Source of the DNA: Bog-473 sp964457065
Lineage (GTDB): Bacteria > Actinomycetota > Acidimicrobiia > Acidimicrobiales > RAAP-2
DNA: 39,400 bases
Assembly (NCBI GenBank): GCA_964457065.1
Contig: CAYWDQ010000013.1
Span: 1-39,400, forward strand
Direction of reading: 5' to 3'
Shown here piece after piece: positions 15,520 to 23,983 of this stretch. How positions within the stretch are numbered: the stretch's first letter is position 1; the number at the start of each line of letters is the position of its first letter. A model generated the notes under the pieces. That model was not told the DNA's origin and did not search any database. It was given only the letters and a program-made list of their open reading frames with translations. The position numbers were made by a program, and so were the translations under genes.

Positions 15520-16850
15520 GAATGGTCCTCCCTGTTGCCCCGGTCGCCGCCGACGCCGCCCGGGCCCGACCCGCCACCGGAGCCAGCGCTCTCGGCATCA
15601 CGGGGTGTCGGCTCGTAGTACACCCGACCCTCGAGCGCGTCAGGACGATACTGCTGCGCGACCACCCCGGAGGGGTCGTCGTGGGGGTACACGTAGCCCT
15701 CGCCGTGGCCGAGCGAGGCCGCACCCTTGTAGTGGGCATCGCGCAGGTGCGCCGGAACCTCCTGGTGCACGCCGGAGCGCACGTCGTCCTGGGCCCGGCC
15801 GAGCGCGACGGTGACGGCGTTGGACTTGGGCGCCCGGGCCAGGTAGATGACCGCCTCGGCCAGGTTCAGGGCGGCTTCGGGCAGGCCGACGTACTCGACG
15901 GCCCGGGCAGCGGCCTCGGCCACCAACAGGGCCTGGGGGTCGGCGAGGCCGATGTCCTCGCTGGCGAGGATGACCATGCGGCGGGCCAGGAAGCGGGGGT
16001 CCTCCCCCGCCTCGATCATGCGGGCCATCCAGTACAGGCCCGCGTCGGGGTCCGAGCCCCGCACGCTCTTGATCAGGGCGCTGATCTGGTCGTAGTGCTC
16101 GTCGGCACCCTGGTGGAACAGGCGGCCGTCCCGGGCCCGGGACATGTCGCCCATGGTCAGCACCACCGGCGCCGACGGATCGTCCGCACCGGCTCGGGCC
16201 AGCGCCACCGCGACCTCGACCGTCGTGAGCGCGGCCCGGGCGTCGCCCTCGCAGGCCGCCACGACCGCCTCGATGGCGTCGTCCTCGGCGTCGGCTCCCT
16301 CGAGCTCGAGCCCCCGCCGCACGAGCGTTCGGAGGTCGTCCGGCGACAAGGGGTGCAGCCGCCACAGCGAGGCCCGGCTCAACAGGGGCGGATTGACCTC
16401 GAAGAAGGGATTCTCCGTGGTGGCCCCGATGAGCACGACCAGCCCGTCCTCGACGGCGGGGAGGAGCACGTCCTGCTGGGACTTGGAGAAGCGGTGCACC
16501 TCGTCGATGAAGAGCATGGTGCCCTGCCCGTGCTCGCCCAGCCGGCGCTCGGCCTCCGCCAGCGCCTCCCGCACGTCCTTCACGCCGGCCGCCGTGGCCG
16601 AGAGCGTGGTCAGGTGCTTGGCCGTGGTGTCGGCCAGCAGCCGGGCGAGCGTCGTCTTCCCCGTCCCGGCGGGGCCCCACAGGATGGCCGAGGTGACCCG
16701 GTCGGACTCGGCCAGCACCCGCAGCGGGGCACCGGGCCCGACGAGGTGCTCCTGGCCCACGACCTCGTCGAGGGTGCGGGGTCGGAGCCGGGCGGCCAGC
16801 GGCGCCTGGCGTCTGAGCTGGCGGTCGGCGGCGTCGGCGAAGAGGCTCAC
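15516..16850 (-). CDS. rarA: Replication-associated recombination protein A (RarA/MgsA), AAA+ ATPase
   Basis: Clamp-loader-related ATPase acting at stalled replication forks. 444 aa. The N-terminal RPRTLDEVVGQEHLVGPG is followed by Walker A GPAGTGKTT (59-67), Walker B IDEVHRF (D116, E117), sensor 1 ATTEN (144-148) and an Arg-finger-type LLSR. The C-terminal half has the RarA-specific DQISALIKSVRGSDPDAGLY and ARRMVILASEDIGLADP, and the tetramerisation region with HYKGAASLGHGEGYVYPHD. The last 30 residues are a Gly/Ser tail. I start at the GTG at 16850, which overlaps the aspS stop by 4 bases; the frame remains open far upstream inside aspS and hisS, but that sequence is their shadow. Its own stop codon overlaps the peptidase start. 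Confidence 0.94.
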   Translation of the reverse strand: MSLFADAADRQLRRQAPLAARLRPRTLDEVVGQEHLVGPGAPLRVLAESDRVTSAILWGPAGTGKTTLARLLADTTAKHLTTLSATAAGVKDVREALAEAERRLGEHGQGTMLFIDEVHRFSKSQQDVLLPAVEDGLVVLIGATTENPFFEVNPPLLSRASLWRLHPLSPDDLRTLVRRGLELEGADAEDDAIEAVVAACEGDARAALTTVEVAVALARAGADDPSAPVVLTMGDMSRARDGRLFHQGADEHYDQISALIKSVRGSDPDAGLYWMARMIEAGEDPRFLARRMVILASEDIGLADPQALLVAEAAARAVEYVGLPEAALNLAEAVIYLARAPKSNAVTVALGRAQDDVRSGVHQEVPAHLRDAHYKGAASLGHGEGYVYPHDDPSGVVAQQYRPDALEGRVYYEPTPRDAESAGSGGGSGPGGVGGDRGNREDHS

Positions 16851-18673
16851 GCTCCGGGGTTGGCGGCCTCGCCCTCGGCCCCCCTGGGCGTCGTCGCCGG
16901 TGCGGGCGGCGGCACCACCACCCGGATGCCGAGCTCGGCCAGGGTGGCCGCGGGAAGCGGCGCCGGGGCGCCGGTGAGAAGGTCGGCGCCCGACTGGGTC
17001 TTGGGGTACGCGATGACCTCGCGGATGTTCTCCTCCCCCGCCAGGATCGCCACCAGGCGGTCGACCCCGAAGGCGAAGCCGGCGTGCGGCGGCGCCCCGT
17101 AGCGGAAGGCGCCCAACAGGAACCCGAAGCGGGCCTCGGCGTCCTCGGGCGAGATGCCGAGCGCGGCGAACACCTGCGACTGGATGTCCCCCCGGTAGAT
17201 ACGCACACTCCCCGATCCGAGCTCCCACCCGTTGAGCACGAGGTCGTAGGCCTGGGACCGCACCGCCAGGGGATCGCTCGCCAGCAGCGGCAGGTCCTCG
17301 GGGTACGGCATGGTGAAGGGGTGGTGCGCCGGCTGCAGGTTGCCGTCGGCGCCGACGCCCTCGAACATGGGGAAGTCGACGACCCAGACGTATCGATGCG
17401 GGCCCTCGCCGACGGGAGGCGCCCCGATCGCGACGCGCAGCGTCCCGAGCACGCGGCAGGCGGTCGTGTACTGGTCCGAGACGGCCAGGATGAGGTCCCC
17501 CGCTTCCGCCTCCGTCCGTTCCAGGACGCGCACGCGTTCGTACTCCGACAGGTGCCGTGCCAGGGGCCCGTCCAACGCCGTGGCCTCGCCGTCGACGACC
17601 CGGAACCAGGCCAGGCCCGCCGCACCGGCCCGCTTGGCCTGCTCGGTCAGCTCGTCGAAGCGTGAGCGCGGGTAGACGGCACCCTCGGGCACCACGAGCG
17701 CCTTGACCGTCGGGGAGGAGAACGCCTTGACCTCCGTCCCCTCGAAGACGTCGGTGAGGTCGACGAGCTGCATGCCGAAGCGCAGGTCGGGCTTGTCGGT
17801 GCCGTAGCGGTCCAGGGCGTCGGCCCACGTCATGCGTTCGATCGGTGGCGGCCGCTCCCCCGTCGCCGCCTCGGCCGCATCGAGGACGGCCTCCGAGACG
17901 AACGCCATGACGTCGTCCTGGGAGGCGAAGGAGCACTCCATGTCGAGCTGGCTGAACTCGAACTGGCGGTCGGCGCGCAGGTCCTCGTCGCGCAGGCAGC
18001 GGGCGATCTGGTAGTAGCGGTCGAAGCCACCCACCATGAGCAGCTGCTTGGCGAGCTGCGGGCTCTGCGGGAGCGCGTAGAACGAACCGTGGTGCAGGCG
18101 GGCGGGGACGGAGAACTCCCGCGACCCTTCCGGCGTGGGCGCCCACAGCAGCGGTGTCTCGATCTCGACGAACCCCTGCCGGTCCATGGCGTCCCGGATG
18201 GCTCCGTTCACCCGCGCCCGCAGCCGCAGGTTGCGCTGCATGCGCGACCGGCGCAGGTCCACGTAGCGGTACCGCAGGCGCACGGGCTCGTCGGACTCGG
18301 CCCGGTCGTCGACGGAGAACGGTGGCGGTTCGGACTCGTTGAGCACCTCGACCGTGCAGTCGCCGATCTCCACCTCCCCCGTGCCGATGGCCGGGTTGAC
18401 GGTGCCCTCGGGCCGCTCCCTGACGGTGCCGGTGACGGCGATCACCCATTCGTGCCGCACGTCGGTGGCGTGGTCGATGACGCACTGCACGATGCCCGAG
18501 TGGTCGCGCAGGTCGACGAAGGCGAGGTGCTCGCCGTGCTCCCTCCGCCGCGCCACCCAGCCGCACAGGCGCACCGTGGTCCCCACGTCGGCCTTGGTCA
18601 GCACCCCGCACAGGTGGGTGCGCATGGCGGTGGGCCGGTTCTCGTCCTCGTGTTGGTGCCGGTGCTCGCTCAT
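16847..18673 (-). CDS. aspS: Aspartate-tRNA ligase, probably non-discriminating
   Basis: Class II synthetase, 608 aa, bacterial type. N-terminal OB-fold anticodon domain (about 18-125); catalytic core with motif 2 in CLRDEDLRADRQFEFSQLD (about 226-243); inserted GAD domain (about 315-450); motif 3 GFAFGVDRL (532-540). In the anticodon domain RRREHG has His at residue 46 and RPEGT has Gly at 90. At the matching places E. coli AspRS has Leu and Lys, whereas non-discriminating bacterial enzymes have His and Gly. It may therefore charge both tRNA-Asp and tRNA-Asn, the latter for amidation by GatCAB. The ATG at 18673 overlaps the hisS stop (ATGA) and gives a His-rich leader; the ATG at 18625 (MRTHLCG) matches the usual family start and is an alternative. 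Confidence 0.95.
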   Translation of the reverse strand: MSEHRHQHEDENRPTAMRTHLCGVLTKADVGTTVRLCGWVARRREHGEHLAFVDLRDHSGIVQCVIDHATDVRHEWVIAVTGTVRERPEGTVNPAIGTGEVEIGDCTVEVLNESEPPPFSVDDRAESDEPVRLRYRYVDLRRSRMQRNLRLRARVNGAIRDAMDRQGFVEIETPLLWAPTPEGSREFSVPARLHHGSFYALPQSPQLAKQLLMVGGFDRYYQIARCLRDEDLRADRQFEFSQLDMECSFASQDDVMAFVSEAVLDAAEAATGERPPPIERMTWADALDRYGTDKPDLRFGMQLVDLTDVFEGTEVKAFSSPTVKALVVPEGAVYPRSRFDELTEQAKRAGAAGLAWFRVVDGEATALDGPLARHLSEYERVRVLERTEAEAGDLILAVSDQYTTACRVLGTLRVAIGAPPVGEGPHRYVWVVDFPMFEGVGADGNLQPAHHPFTMPYPEDLPLLASDPLAVRSQAYDLVLNGWELGSGSVRIYRGDIQSQVFAALGISPEDAEARFGFLLGAFRYGAPPHAGFAFGVDRLVAILAGEENIREVIAYPKTQSGADLLTGAPAPLPAATLAELGIRVVVPPPAPATTPRGAEGEAANPGA

Positions 18674-20079
18674 GTGGTCCCGGTGTCGGTGCGCAGATGC
18701 GGGTGCAGGTGACGGTCGACGTCGTTGTCGGACCCCTCGGCGAACGCCGCGTTGGCCAGGTAGCTCTTGAGCTCGTCCACAATGGCAGCCCGGGGCACCG
18801 TCCGCTGCTCGTCGTCGCTGCGCAACGGCCGCAGTCCGACCGTCCCCTCGCCCAGCTCCTGCGGCCCGACCACCAGGGCCACGAGGGCCCCCGAGCGGTC
18901 GGCCGACTTGATCTGGGACTTCATGGAACGCCCGTCGAAGGCCCGGTCCGCCCGCAGGCCGGCCCGGCGCAGCTCGGCCGTCAGCGCGAGCGCCGTCTCG
19001 CCGCCGGCGGTGTCGATGACGTACGCGTGCAGCGGCCGGGCCGCGAGCGCGGCAGAGGTGGAGAACACGCCTTCGGCGTCGCAGGCGAGCAGCACGCGCT
19101 CCATGCCGATGCCGAAGCCGATACCCGGTGTCGGGTCGCCGCCGAGGAGCTCCACCAGGGCGTCGTAGCGGCCGCCCCCGCCGATCCCGTTCTGCGCCGC
19201 ATCGAGGGCGTCGGCGGCGAACTCGAACGTCGTGCGGGTGTAGTAGTCGAAGCCCCGCACGAGGCGGTGGTCGATCGTGTAGGGAACACCGAGCGCATCG
19301 AGCCCGGAGCGGACCCGGGCGAAGTGCGCCGCGCACGGGTCGCACAGGTGGTCGAGGAAGTGCGGGGCGTCGGCCGTGGCGGCGCGGCACTCGGGCGTCT
19401 TGCAGTCGAGGACCCGCAGCGGGTTCTCGAGGTGCCGCACGCGGTGGGCGGGACAGAGCTGATCGGCCCGTTCGGCCAGGAAGGCTCCGAGGAGCGCGAC
19501 GTACCCGGGCTTGCAGACCCCGTCGCCCATGGAGTGCAACTTGAGCGTGACCTCACGCAGGCCGAGTCCCGAGAAGAGGTCGTGGGCGAGGGACACGACC
19601 TCGACGTCGAGGTCCGCGTCGGCGGGCCCGAGCGCCTCGACGCCCAGCTGGTGGTGCTCGCGGTAGCGGCCCTGCTGGGGGTTCTCGTGGCGGAACGAGG
19701 GCGCCACGTACCAGGCCTTCCAGGGCGGGACCGGGTGGTGCTGCACGAAGGCGCGGGCGATGGGGGCCGTGCCCTCGGGCCGGAGCGCCATCATCTGGCC
19801 GTCGCGGTCCTCGAAGACGTACATCTCCTTGCCGACCACCTCGCTGCCCTCGCCGATGCCGCGCAGGAACACGCCGGCGTGCTCGATGACCGGGGTCACG
19901 GTCAGGCCGTAGCCGGCGCTCCCCACCAGGTCGGCGAACCGGGCGACGACGGCCTCCCAGCGGGCCGACTCGGGCCACAGCACATCGTGCATGCCCTTGG
20001 GCGTCTGCAGCGCGATTCTGCCCCTTGCGGGGACTTCGGCAGAACCGGCGCCGGGCGCGGCCGACGAGCCCGCGGTCAC
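18670..20079 (-). CDS. hisS: Histidine-tRNA ligase
   Basis: Class II synthetase charging tRNA-His, 469 aa. The core begins at TPKGMHDVLWPES (about residue 26). It carries motif 2 in FRHENPQQGRYREHHQLGVEALG, the HisA motifs around ALRPEGTAPIARA, RLVRGFDYYTRTTFE and the motif 3 region GFGIGMERVLL. A Cys-containing segment (LDCKTPECR ... LCDPC) is typical of bacterial HisRS. The anticodon-binding domain occupies the last 110 residues and ends in an acidic/His-rich tail. The GTG start at 20079 has GAGGAG 6 bases upstream and lies 24 bases after the rel stop; the first 25 residues are a low-complexity Ala/Gly extension. aspS begins in its stop codon. Confidence 0.95.
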   Translation of the reverse strand: MTAGSSAAPGAGSAEVPARGRIALQTPKGMHDVLWPESARWEAVVARFADLVGSAGYGLTVTPVIEHAGVFLRGIGEGSEVVGKEMYVFEDRDGQMMALRPEGTAPIARAFVQHHPVPPWKAWYVAPSFRHENPQQGRYREHHQLGVEALGPADADLDVEVVSLAHDLFSGLGLREVTLKLHSMGDGVCKPGYVALLGAFLAERADQLCPAHRVRHLENPLRVLDCKTPECRAATADAPHFLDHLCDPCAAHFARVRSGLDALGVPYTIDHRLVRGFDYYTRTTFEFAADALDAAQNGIGGGGRYDALVELLGGDPTPGIGFGIGMERVLLACDAEGVFSTSAALAARPLHAYVIDTAGGETALALTAELRRAGLRADRAFDGRSMKSQIKSADRSGALVALVVGPQELGEGTVGLRPLRSDDEQRTVPRAAIVDELKSYLANAAFAEGSDNDVDRHLHPHLRTDTGTT

Positions 20080-20103
20080 GGGAGGCTCCTCACGGTCGGG
20101 GGA

Positions 20104-22353
20104 TCAGACTTTCTTGCCAGGAAGCTGACGATAGGCGTCGAAGACACCGTCGAGGTGCTTGAGCGCGCTGATCAGTGAGTGCAGGTGGGTGGGGTCGGCC
20201 AGCTCGACGTCGAAGGCCATCCGGCTGACGCGATCGGGCGTGGTGGCGGTCCGGGCGGCGATGATGTTGAGGTGGTGCTCGGAGACGACCCGGGACACGT
20301 CGGCCAGCAGGCGGGAGCGGTCGAAGGCCTGCACCTCGATCGTGGCCACGAAGACACCGTCGTTGCCCCTGTCCCACTCGACCTCGATGAGGCGCTCCCG
20401 GGAACGGTCGGCCAGCGCAGCCGCGTTGGCGCAGTCGGCGCGGTGCACAGAGACGCCCCGGCCCTGGGTCACGAAGCCCACGATCTGGTCGCCGGGCACC
20501 GGGGTGCAGCAGCGGGCCAGGTGGATCATGACGTCGTCGAGGCCCTCGACGTAGACCCCCGTGCCGGTGCGGCGGCTCTGCCGGGGCCGGCTCGTGCCGG
20601 GGAGGGCGGTCGTCGGCAGCTGCTCGTCGGCGTCCCCGCCGCCCCGCAGCGCCTTGGTGAGACGCTGGACGATCGACTGGGCGGAGACCTGGTTCTCGCC
20701 GATCGACGCGTACAGCGCGTCGAGGTCGGCGAGGTTCATCGTCCCGGCCACCTCCTGCAGCGCCGAGGAGCCGAGCAGCTTGTGGAGCGGCAGCCCGTCC
20801 CGCCGCAAAGCCCGCCCCAGCTCCTCGCGGCCGTTCTCGATGGCGTCCTCCCGGCGCTCCCGCGAGAACCATTGGCGGATCTTGTTCCGGGCCCGGGTCG
20901 ACGCCACGATCTGCAGCCAGTCCCGCGACGGCCCTGCCGTCTGCGCCTTCGAGGTGATGATCTCGACCGTGTCGGCCGAGCTCAGCTGGGTCTCGAGCGG
21001 CACCAGCCGGCCGTTGACCCGGGCGCCGATGAAGCGGTGGCCGACCTCGGTGTGGATGGCGTAGGCGAAGTCCACCGGGGTCGAGCGGGCCGGCAGGGCG
21101 ATGACCTTGCCCTTGGGCGTGAAGACGTAGACCTCGTCCTGCTCGAGGTCGAGCTTGAGGGCCTCGAGGAACTCGATCGGGTCGTCGGTCTGGCGGTCGA
21201 CGTCGGCGATGCGCTGCAGCCACGCCATCTCCGAGGAGTGGTCCTCCTTGGACTTGTAGCCCCAGTGCGCCGCGATGCCGTACTCGGCCCGGTGGTGCAT
21301 CTCCGACGTGCGGATCTGGACCTCGACCGGCTTGCCGTCCAAGCCGATGACCGTCGTGTGCAGCGACTGGTACATGTTGAACTTGGGCGTGTTGATGTAG
21401 TCCTTGAAGCGCCCGTGCACCGGGGCCCAGATGGCGTGGATGGCGCCGAGCGCCGCCCAGCAGTCCTTCTCGGAGTCGACAACGACCCGGATGGCGACCA
21501 GGTCGTTGATGTCGTCGAACTCCTTGCCCCGGACCACCATCTTCTCGTAGATCGACCAGAGGTGCTTGGGCCGGCCGGTCACGTCGGCGGCGACGCCCAT
21601 GTCCTCGAGCCGCTGGCGCACGTGGAAGAGCACCCGCTCGAGATACTCCTCCCGCTGCGGCGCCCGGGCCGCCACCATCTGCTCGATCTCGGCGTAGCGC
21701 TTCGGGTGCAGCGTCGCGAAGGCGAGGTCCTCGAGCTGCCAGCGGACCTGCTGCACGCCGAGGCGGTGGGCCAGCGGCGCGTAGACGTCGAAGGTCTCCT
21801 GGGCCGTGCGCCGCTGCTTCCACTCGGGCATCACGGCCAGGGTCCGCATGTTGTGCAGGCGGTCGGCCAGCTTGATCAGGAGGACCCGCCAGTCGTCCGC
21901 CATCGCCACGAGCATCTTGCGGATGGTGGCCGCCTGCTGGGCCTCCTTGGAGTTGAACTGGAGCCGGTCGAGTTTGGTCACGCCGTCGACGACCCGGGCC
22001 ACGCCCTCGCCGAACGTCTGCGTGATCGTCTCGAGCGTCAGCCCGGTGTCCTCCACCGCGTCGTGCAGCAGGGCGGCGGCCACGGTCTGGGCGTCGAGCC
22101 CGAGCTCGGCCACGATCGTCGCCACGGCCACCGGGTGCGTGATGTAGGGCTCGCCCGAGCGCCGGAACTGCCCCTCGTGGGCGATGAGCGCCGTCCGCCC
22201 GGCCTCGACGATCATGGAGGCGTCCTCGTCGAAGCGGTGCCGGGCGAACTCGGCCAGCAGGGGCGCCAACAGGTCGCGCACCACCCGTTCCTGCACCTGC
22301 TCCAGCTCGAGCTCTGGAGCGTCCGTGGGAGTCACCCGGGCCAGGGCCACCAT
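20104..22353 (-). CDS. rel: Bifunctional (p)ppGpp synthetase/hydrolase, Rel/RSH family
   Basis: Makes and degrades the alarmone (p)ppGpp, controlling the stringent response at the ribosome. 749 aa with all long-RSH domains: HD hydrolase (about 45-200) with intact H73, H97-D98 and E101-D102 (LLHDAVEDT); synthetase (about 255-400) with RFKDYINTPKFNMYQSLHT; TGS (about 415-475, VYVFTPKGKVIALP); helical and zinc-finger region with IHLARCCTPVPGD; C-terminal ACT domain (about 670-745). Both active sites appear competent, so it is bifunctional rather than RelA-like synthetase-only. It starts 34 bases after the secF stop. In many actinobacteria apt lies between secF and rel; it is absent here. Start: ATG at 22353. 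Confidence 0.96.
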   Translation of the reverse strand: MVALARVTPTDAPELELEQVQERVVRDLLAPLLAEFARHRFDEDASMIVEAGRTALIAHEGQFRRSGEPYITHPVAVATIVAELGLDAQTVAAALLHDAVEDTGLTLETITQTFGEGVARVVDGVTKLDRLQFNSKEAQQAATIRKMLVAMADDWRVLLIKLADRLHNMRTLAVMPEWKQRRTAQETFDVYAPLAHRLGVQQVRWQLEDLAFATLHPKRYAEIEQMVAARAPQREEYLERVLFHVRQRLEDMGVAADVTGRPKHLWSIYEKMVVRGKEFDDINDLVAIRVVVDSEKDCWAALGAIHAIWAPVHGRFKDYINTPKFNMYQSLHTTVIGLDGKPVEVQIRTSEMHHRAEYGIAAHWGYKSKEDHSSEMAWLQRIADVDRQTDDPIEFLEALKLDLEQDEVYVFTPKGKVIALPARSTPVDFAYAIHTEVGHRFIGARVNGRLVPLETQLSSADTVEIITSKAQTAGPSRDWLQIVASTRARNKIRQWFSRERREDAIENGREELGRALRRDGLPLHKLLGSSALQEVAGTMNLADLDALYASIGENQVSAQSIVQRLTKALRGGGDADEQLPTTALPGTSRPRQSRRTGTGVYVEGLDDVMIHLARCCTPVPGDQIVGFVTQGRGVSVHRADCANAAALADRSRERLIEVEWDRGNDGVFVATIEVQAFDRSRLLADVSRVVSEHHLNIIAARTATTPDRVSRMAFDVELADPTHLHSLISALKHLDGVFDAYRQLPGKKV

Positions 22354-22387
22354 CCCTCCAGGCTACCCGCCTGGGGAAACGCCCGAC

Positions 22388-23983
22388 TCAGCGCCGGCGC
22401 TTCTTGCGCCTGGTCTGGCGCGGTCGCGGCGCGGCCTGGCCCTGCGGCTGCCCGCCCGACGACGTCCCGCCGGCCGGCCGGTCCATGACGGCGGTCCCCC
22501 CGCCCGCGCCACTGCCGCCACCCGCGCCGCTGCCCGAGCCCGGCCGGATCGGCCCGCTGCGCTTGGTGCCGCCGGACTTCTGCGCCGCAGCGGCACCTCC
22601 CCCGCCGGCACCCCGGCTGACCTGTCCGGACGCCGCCACGCTCATCTGGGTGCTCATGGTCGCCGCCTCGGCGGCCGAGTACCACCCGTGTTGGTCGCCG
22701 CGCTTGGCGAGGCGATCGGCGATGGCGATCCAGCGCTCCTCGCGTTCCTTCATCATGCAGAGCACCGGTGCGGCGATGAAGATCGACGAGTAGGCACCCG
22801 AGAGGAGGCCGACGAACAGGGCCAGCCCGTAGGACTGCAGTGTCGTGGCGCCCAGGATCTGGGCGCCGATGACGAGGATCGCCAGCACGGGGATGATGGC
22901 GACCATGGACGTGTTGATGGACCGGGCCAGGGTCTGGTTCATGGACAGGTTGATGAGCTGCGGGTAGGTGAGTCGCCCGCTGCTGCCGATGCCCTTCGTG
23001 TTGTCGCGCACGCGGTCGAACACCACGACCGTGTCGTAGAGCGAGTACCCGAGGATGGTCAGGATGGCGACGACCGTGTCCGGGGTGACCTGGAAGTTGA
23101 AGATGGAGTAGATGCCGATCGCCACGAGGACGTCGTGGATCATGGCGATGAAGGCGGCCAGGGCCATCTTCGGCTCGAAGCGGATGCTGATGTAGGCGGC
23201 CACGACGATGAAGAAGATGATGAGCGCCTCGATGGCCTTGTCGGTGATGGAGGAGCCCCAGGTCGGGCCGACCGTGGTGATACTGATCTTGTCGGCCACC
23301 GGCGCGGGCACCGCGTTGGCGGGCACCGTGGTCGTCGTGGTGGTAGCGGCGGCTCCCGCCTTGGCCGTCGTGGTGGTGGTCGGCTTGGCCGTCGTGGTCG
23401 TCGTCGGCGGGGACTTCGGGGCGTTGGCCGCGGTGACGGCCAGCAGAGCGTTCTGGACGTTCTTGCTCACGGCGTCCTGCTGGGCCTGGGACAGCCTGTT
23501 GATGTCCGACTGCACGTTGAGTGTCTGCTTGCTGCCGGCGCCGAGCATCTCCACGGTCGGATCGATCACACCGGTGCCCTTCAGGGCATTGGTGGCCTCG
23601 GTCTGGGTCACGCCGGGAGCGGCAATGGTCCACTCCGTTCCGCCCTTGAACTCGATCCCGAGGTTCAGTCCCCCGCGCAGGACGATAGAGATGATGCCGA
23701 GCAGGATGATGGCCGTCGAGATGCTGAACCAGATCCGCCGCTTGCCCACGAAGTCGAAGCGGGTCTCGCCCCGGTAGAGCCGGGCGATCGGGCCGTGACC
23801 CCTCCGGGGCTTGGCCAGGAGGGCACGGGCGGCGTCGTCGAGGCTGACGAGCTCCTCCTCGTCGAGGTCCTCGGTGTCGACGCTCTCCTCGAGCTCCTCG
23901 ACGTCCTCCTCGCTCACGTCGTCGAGGGAGCTGTGCTCCCGTCCGTCCCGCCCCGGGTCCTTGTCCTTGCCGTCGTCGCTCAC
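22388..23983 (-). CDS. secF: Protein translocase subunit SecF, with low-complexity insertions
   Basis: With SecD uses the proton gradient to complete protein export through SecYEG. 531 aa, far above the usual 290-400. The excess lies in three places: a very acidic N-terminal tail (1-60, many Glu/Asp), a Thr-rich insert (PPTTTTTAKPTTTTT, about residues 194-225) in the external P1 domain, and a Gly/Ala/Arg C-terminal tail (about 450-531) ending RRKKRRR. Core motifs are intact: GIEFKGGTEW after TM1, ILGYSLYDTVVVFDRVRDN in TM4 and SMNQTLARSINTSM. The GTG at 23983 overlaps the secD stop by 4 bases. The insert probably forms a flexible external linker (inference). Confidence 0.94.
   Translation of the reverse strand: MSDDGKDKDPGRDGREHSSLDDVSEEDVEELEESVDTEDLDEEELVSLDDAARALLAKPRRGHGPIARLYRGETRFDFVGKRRIWFSISTAIILLGIISIVLRGGLNLGIEFKGGTEWTIAAPGVTQTEATNALKGTGVIDPTVEMLGAGSKQTLNVQSDINRLSQAQQDAVSKNVQNALLAVTAANAPKSPPTTTTTAKPTTTTTAKAGAAATTTTTTVPANAVPAPVADKISITTVGPTWGSSITDKAIEALIIFFIVVAAYISIRFEPKMALAAFIAMIHDVLVAIGIYSIFNFQVTPDTVVAILTILGYSLYDTVVVFDRVRDNTKGIGSSGRLTYPQLINLSMNQTLARSINTSMVAIIPVLAILVIGAQILGATTLQSYGLALFVGLLSGAYSSIFIAAPVLCMMKEREERWIAIADRLAKRGDQHGWYSAAEAATMSTQMSVAASGQVSRGAGGGGAAAAQKSGGTKRSGPIRPGSGSGAGGGSGAGGGTAVMDRPAGGTSSGGQPQGQAAPRPRQTRRKKRRR

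Noticed and set aside
15516..18782. 1088-codon rarA frame; likewise extended frames for aspS (to 19390), ruvB (to 33356), secF (to 24268) and pdxT (to 39338)
   Set aside because: The extensions are shadows of the upstream genes; each true start is the overlapping GTG or ATG at the upstream stop codon.
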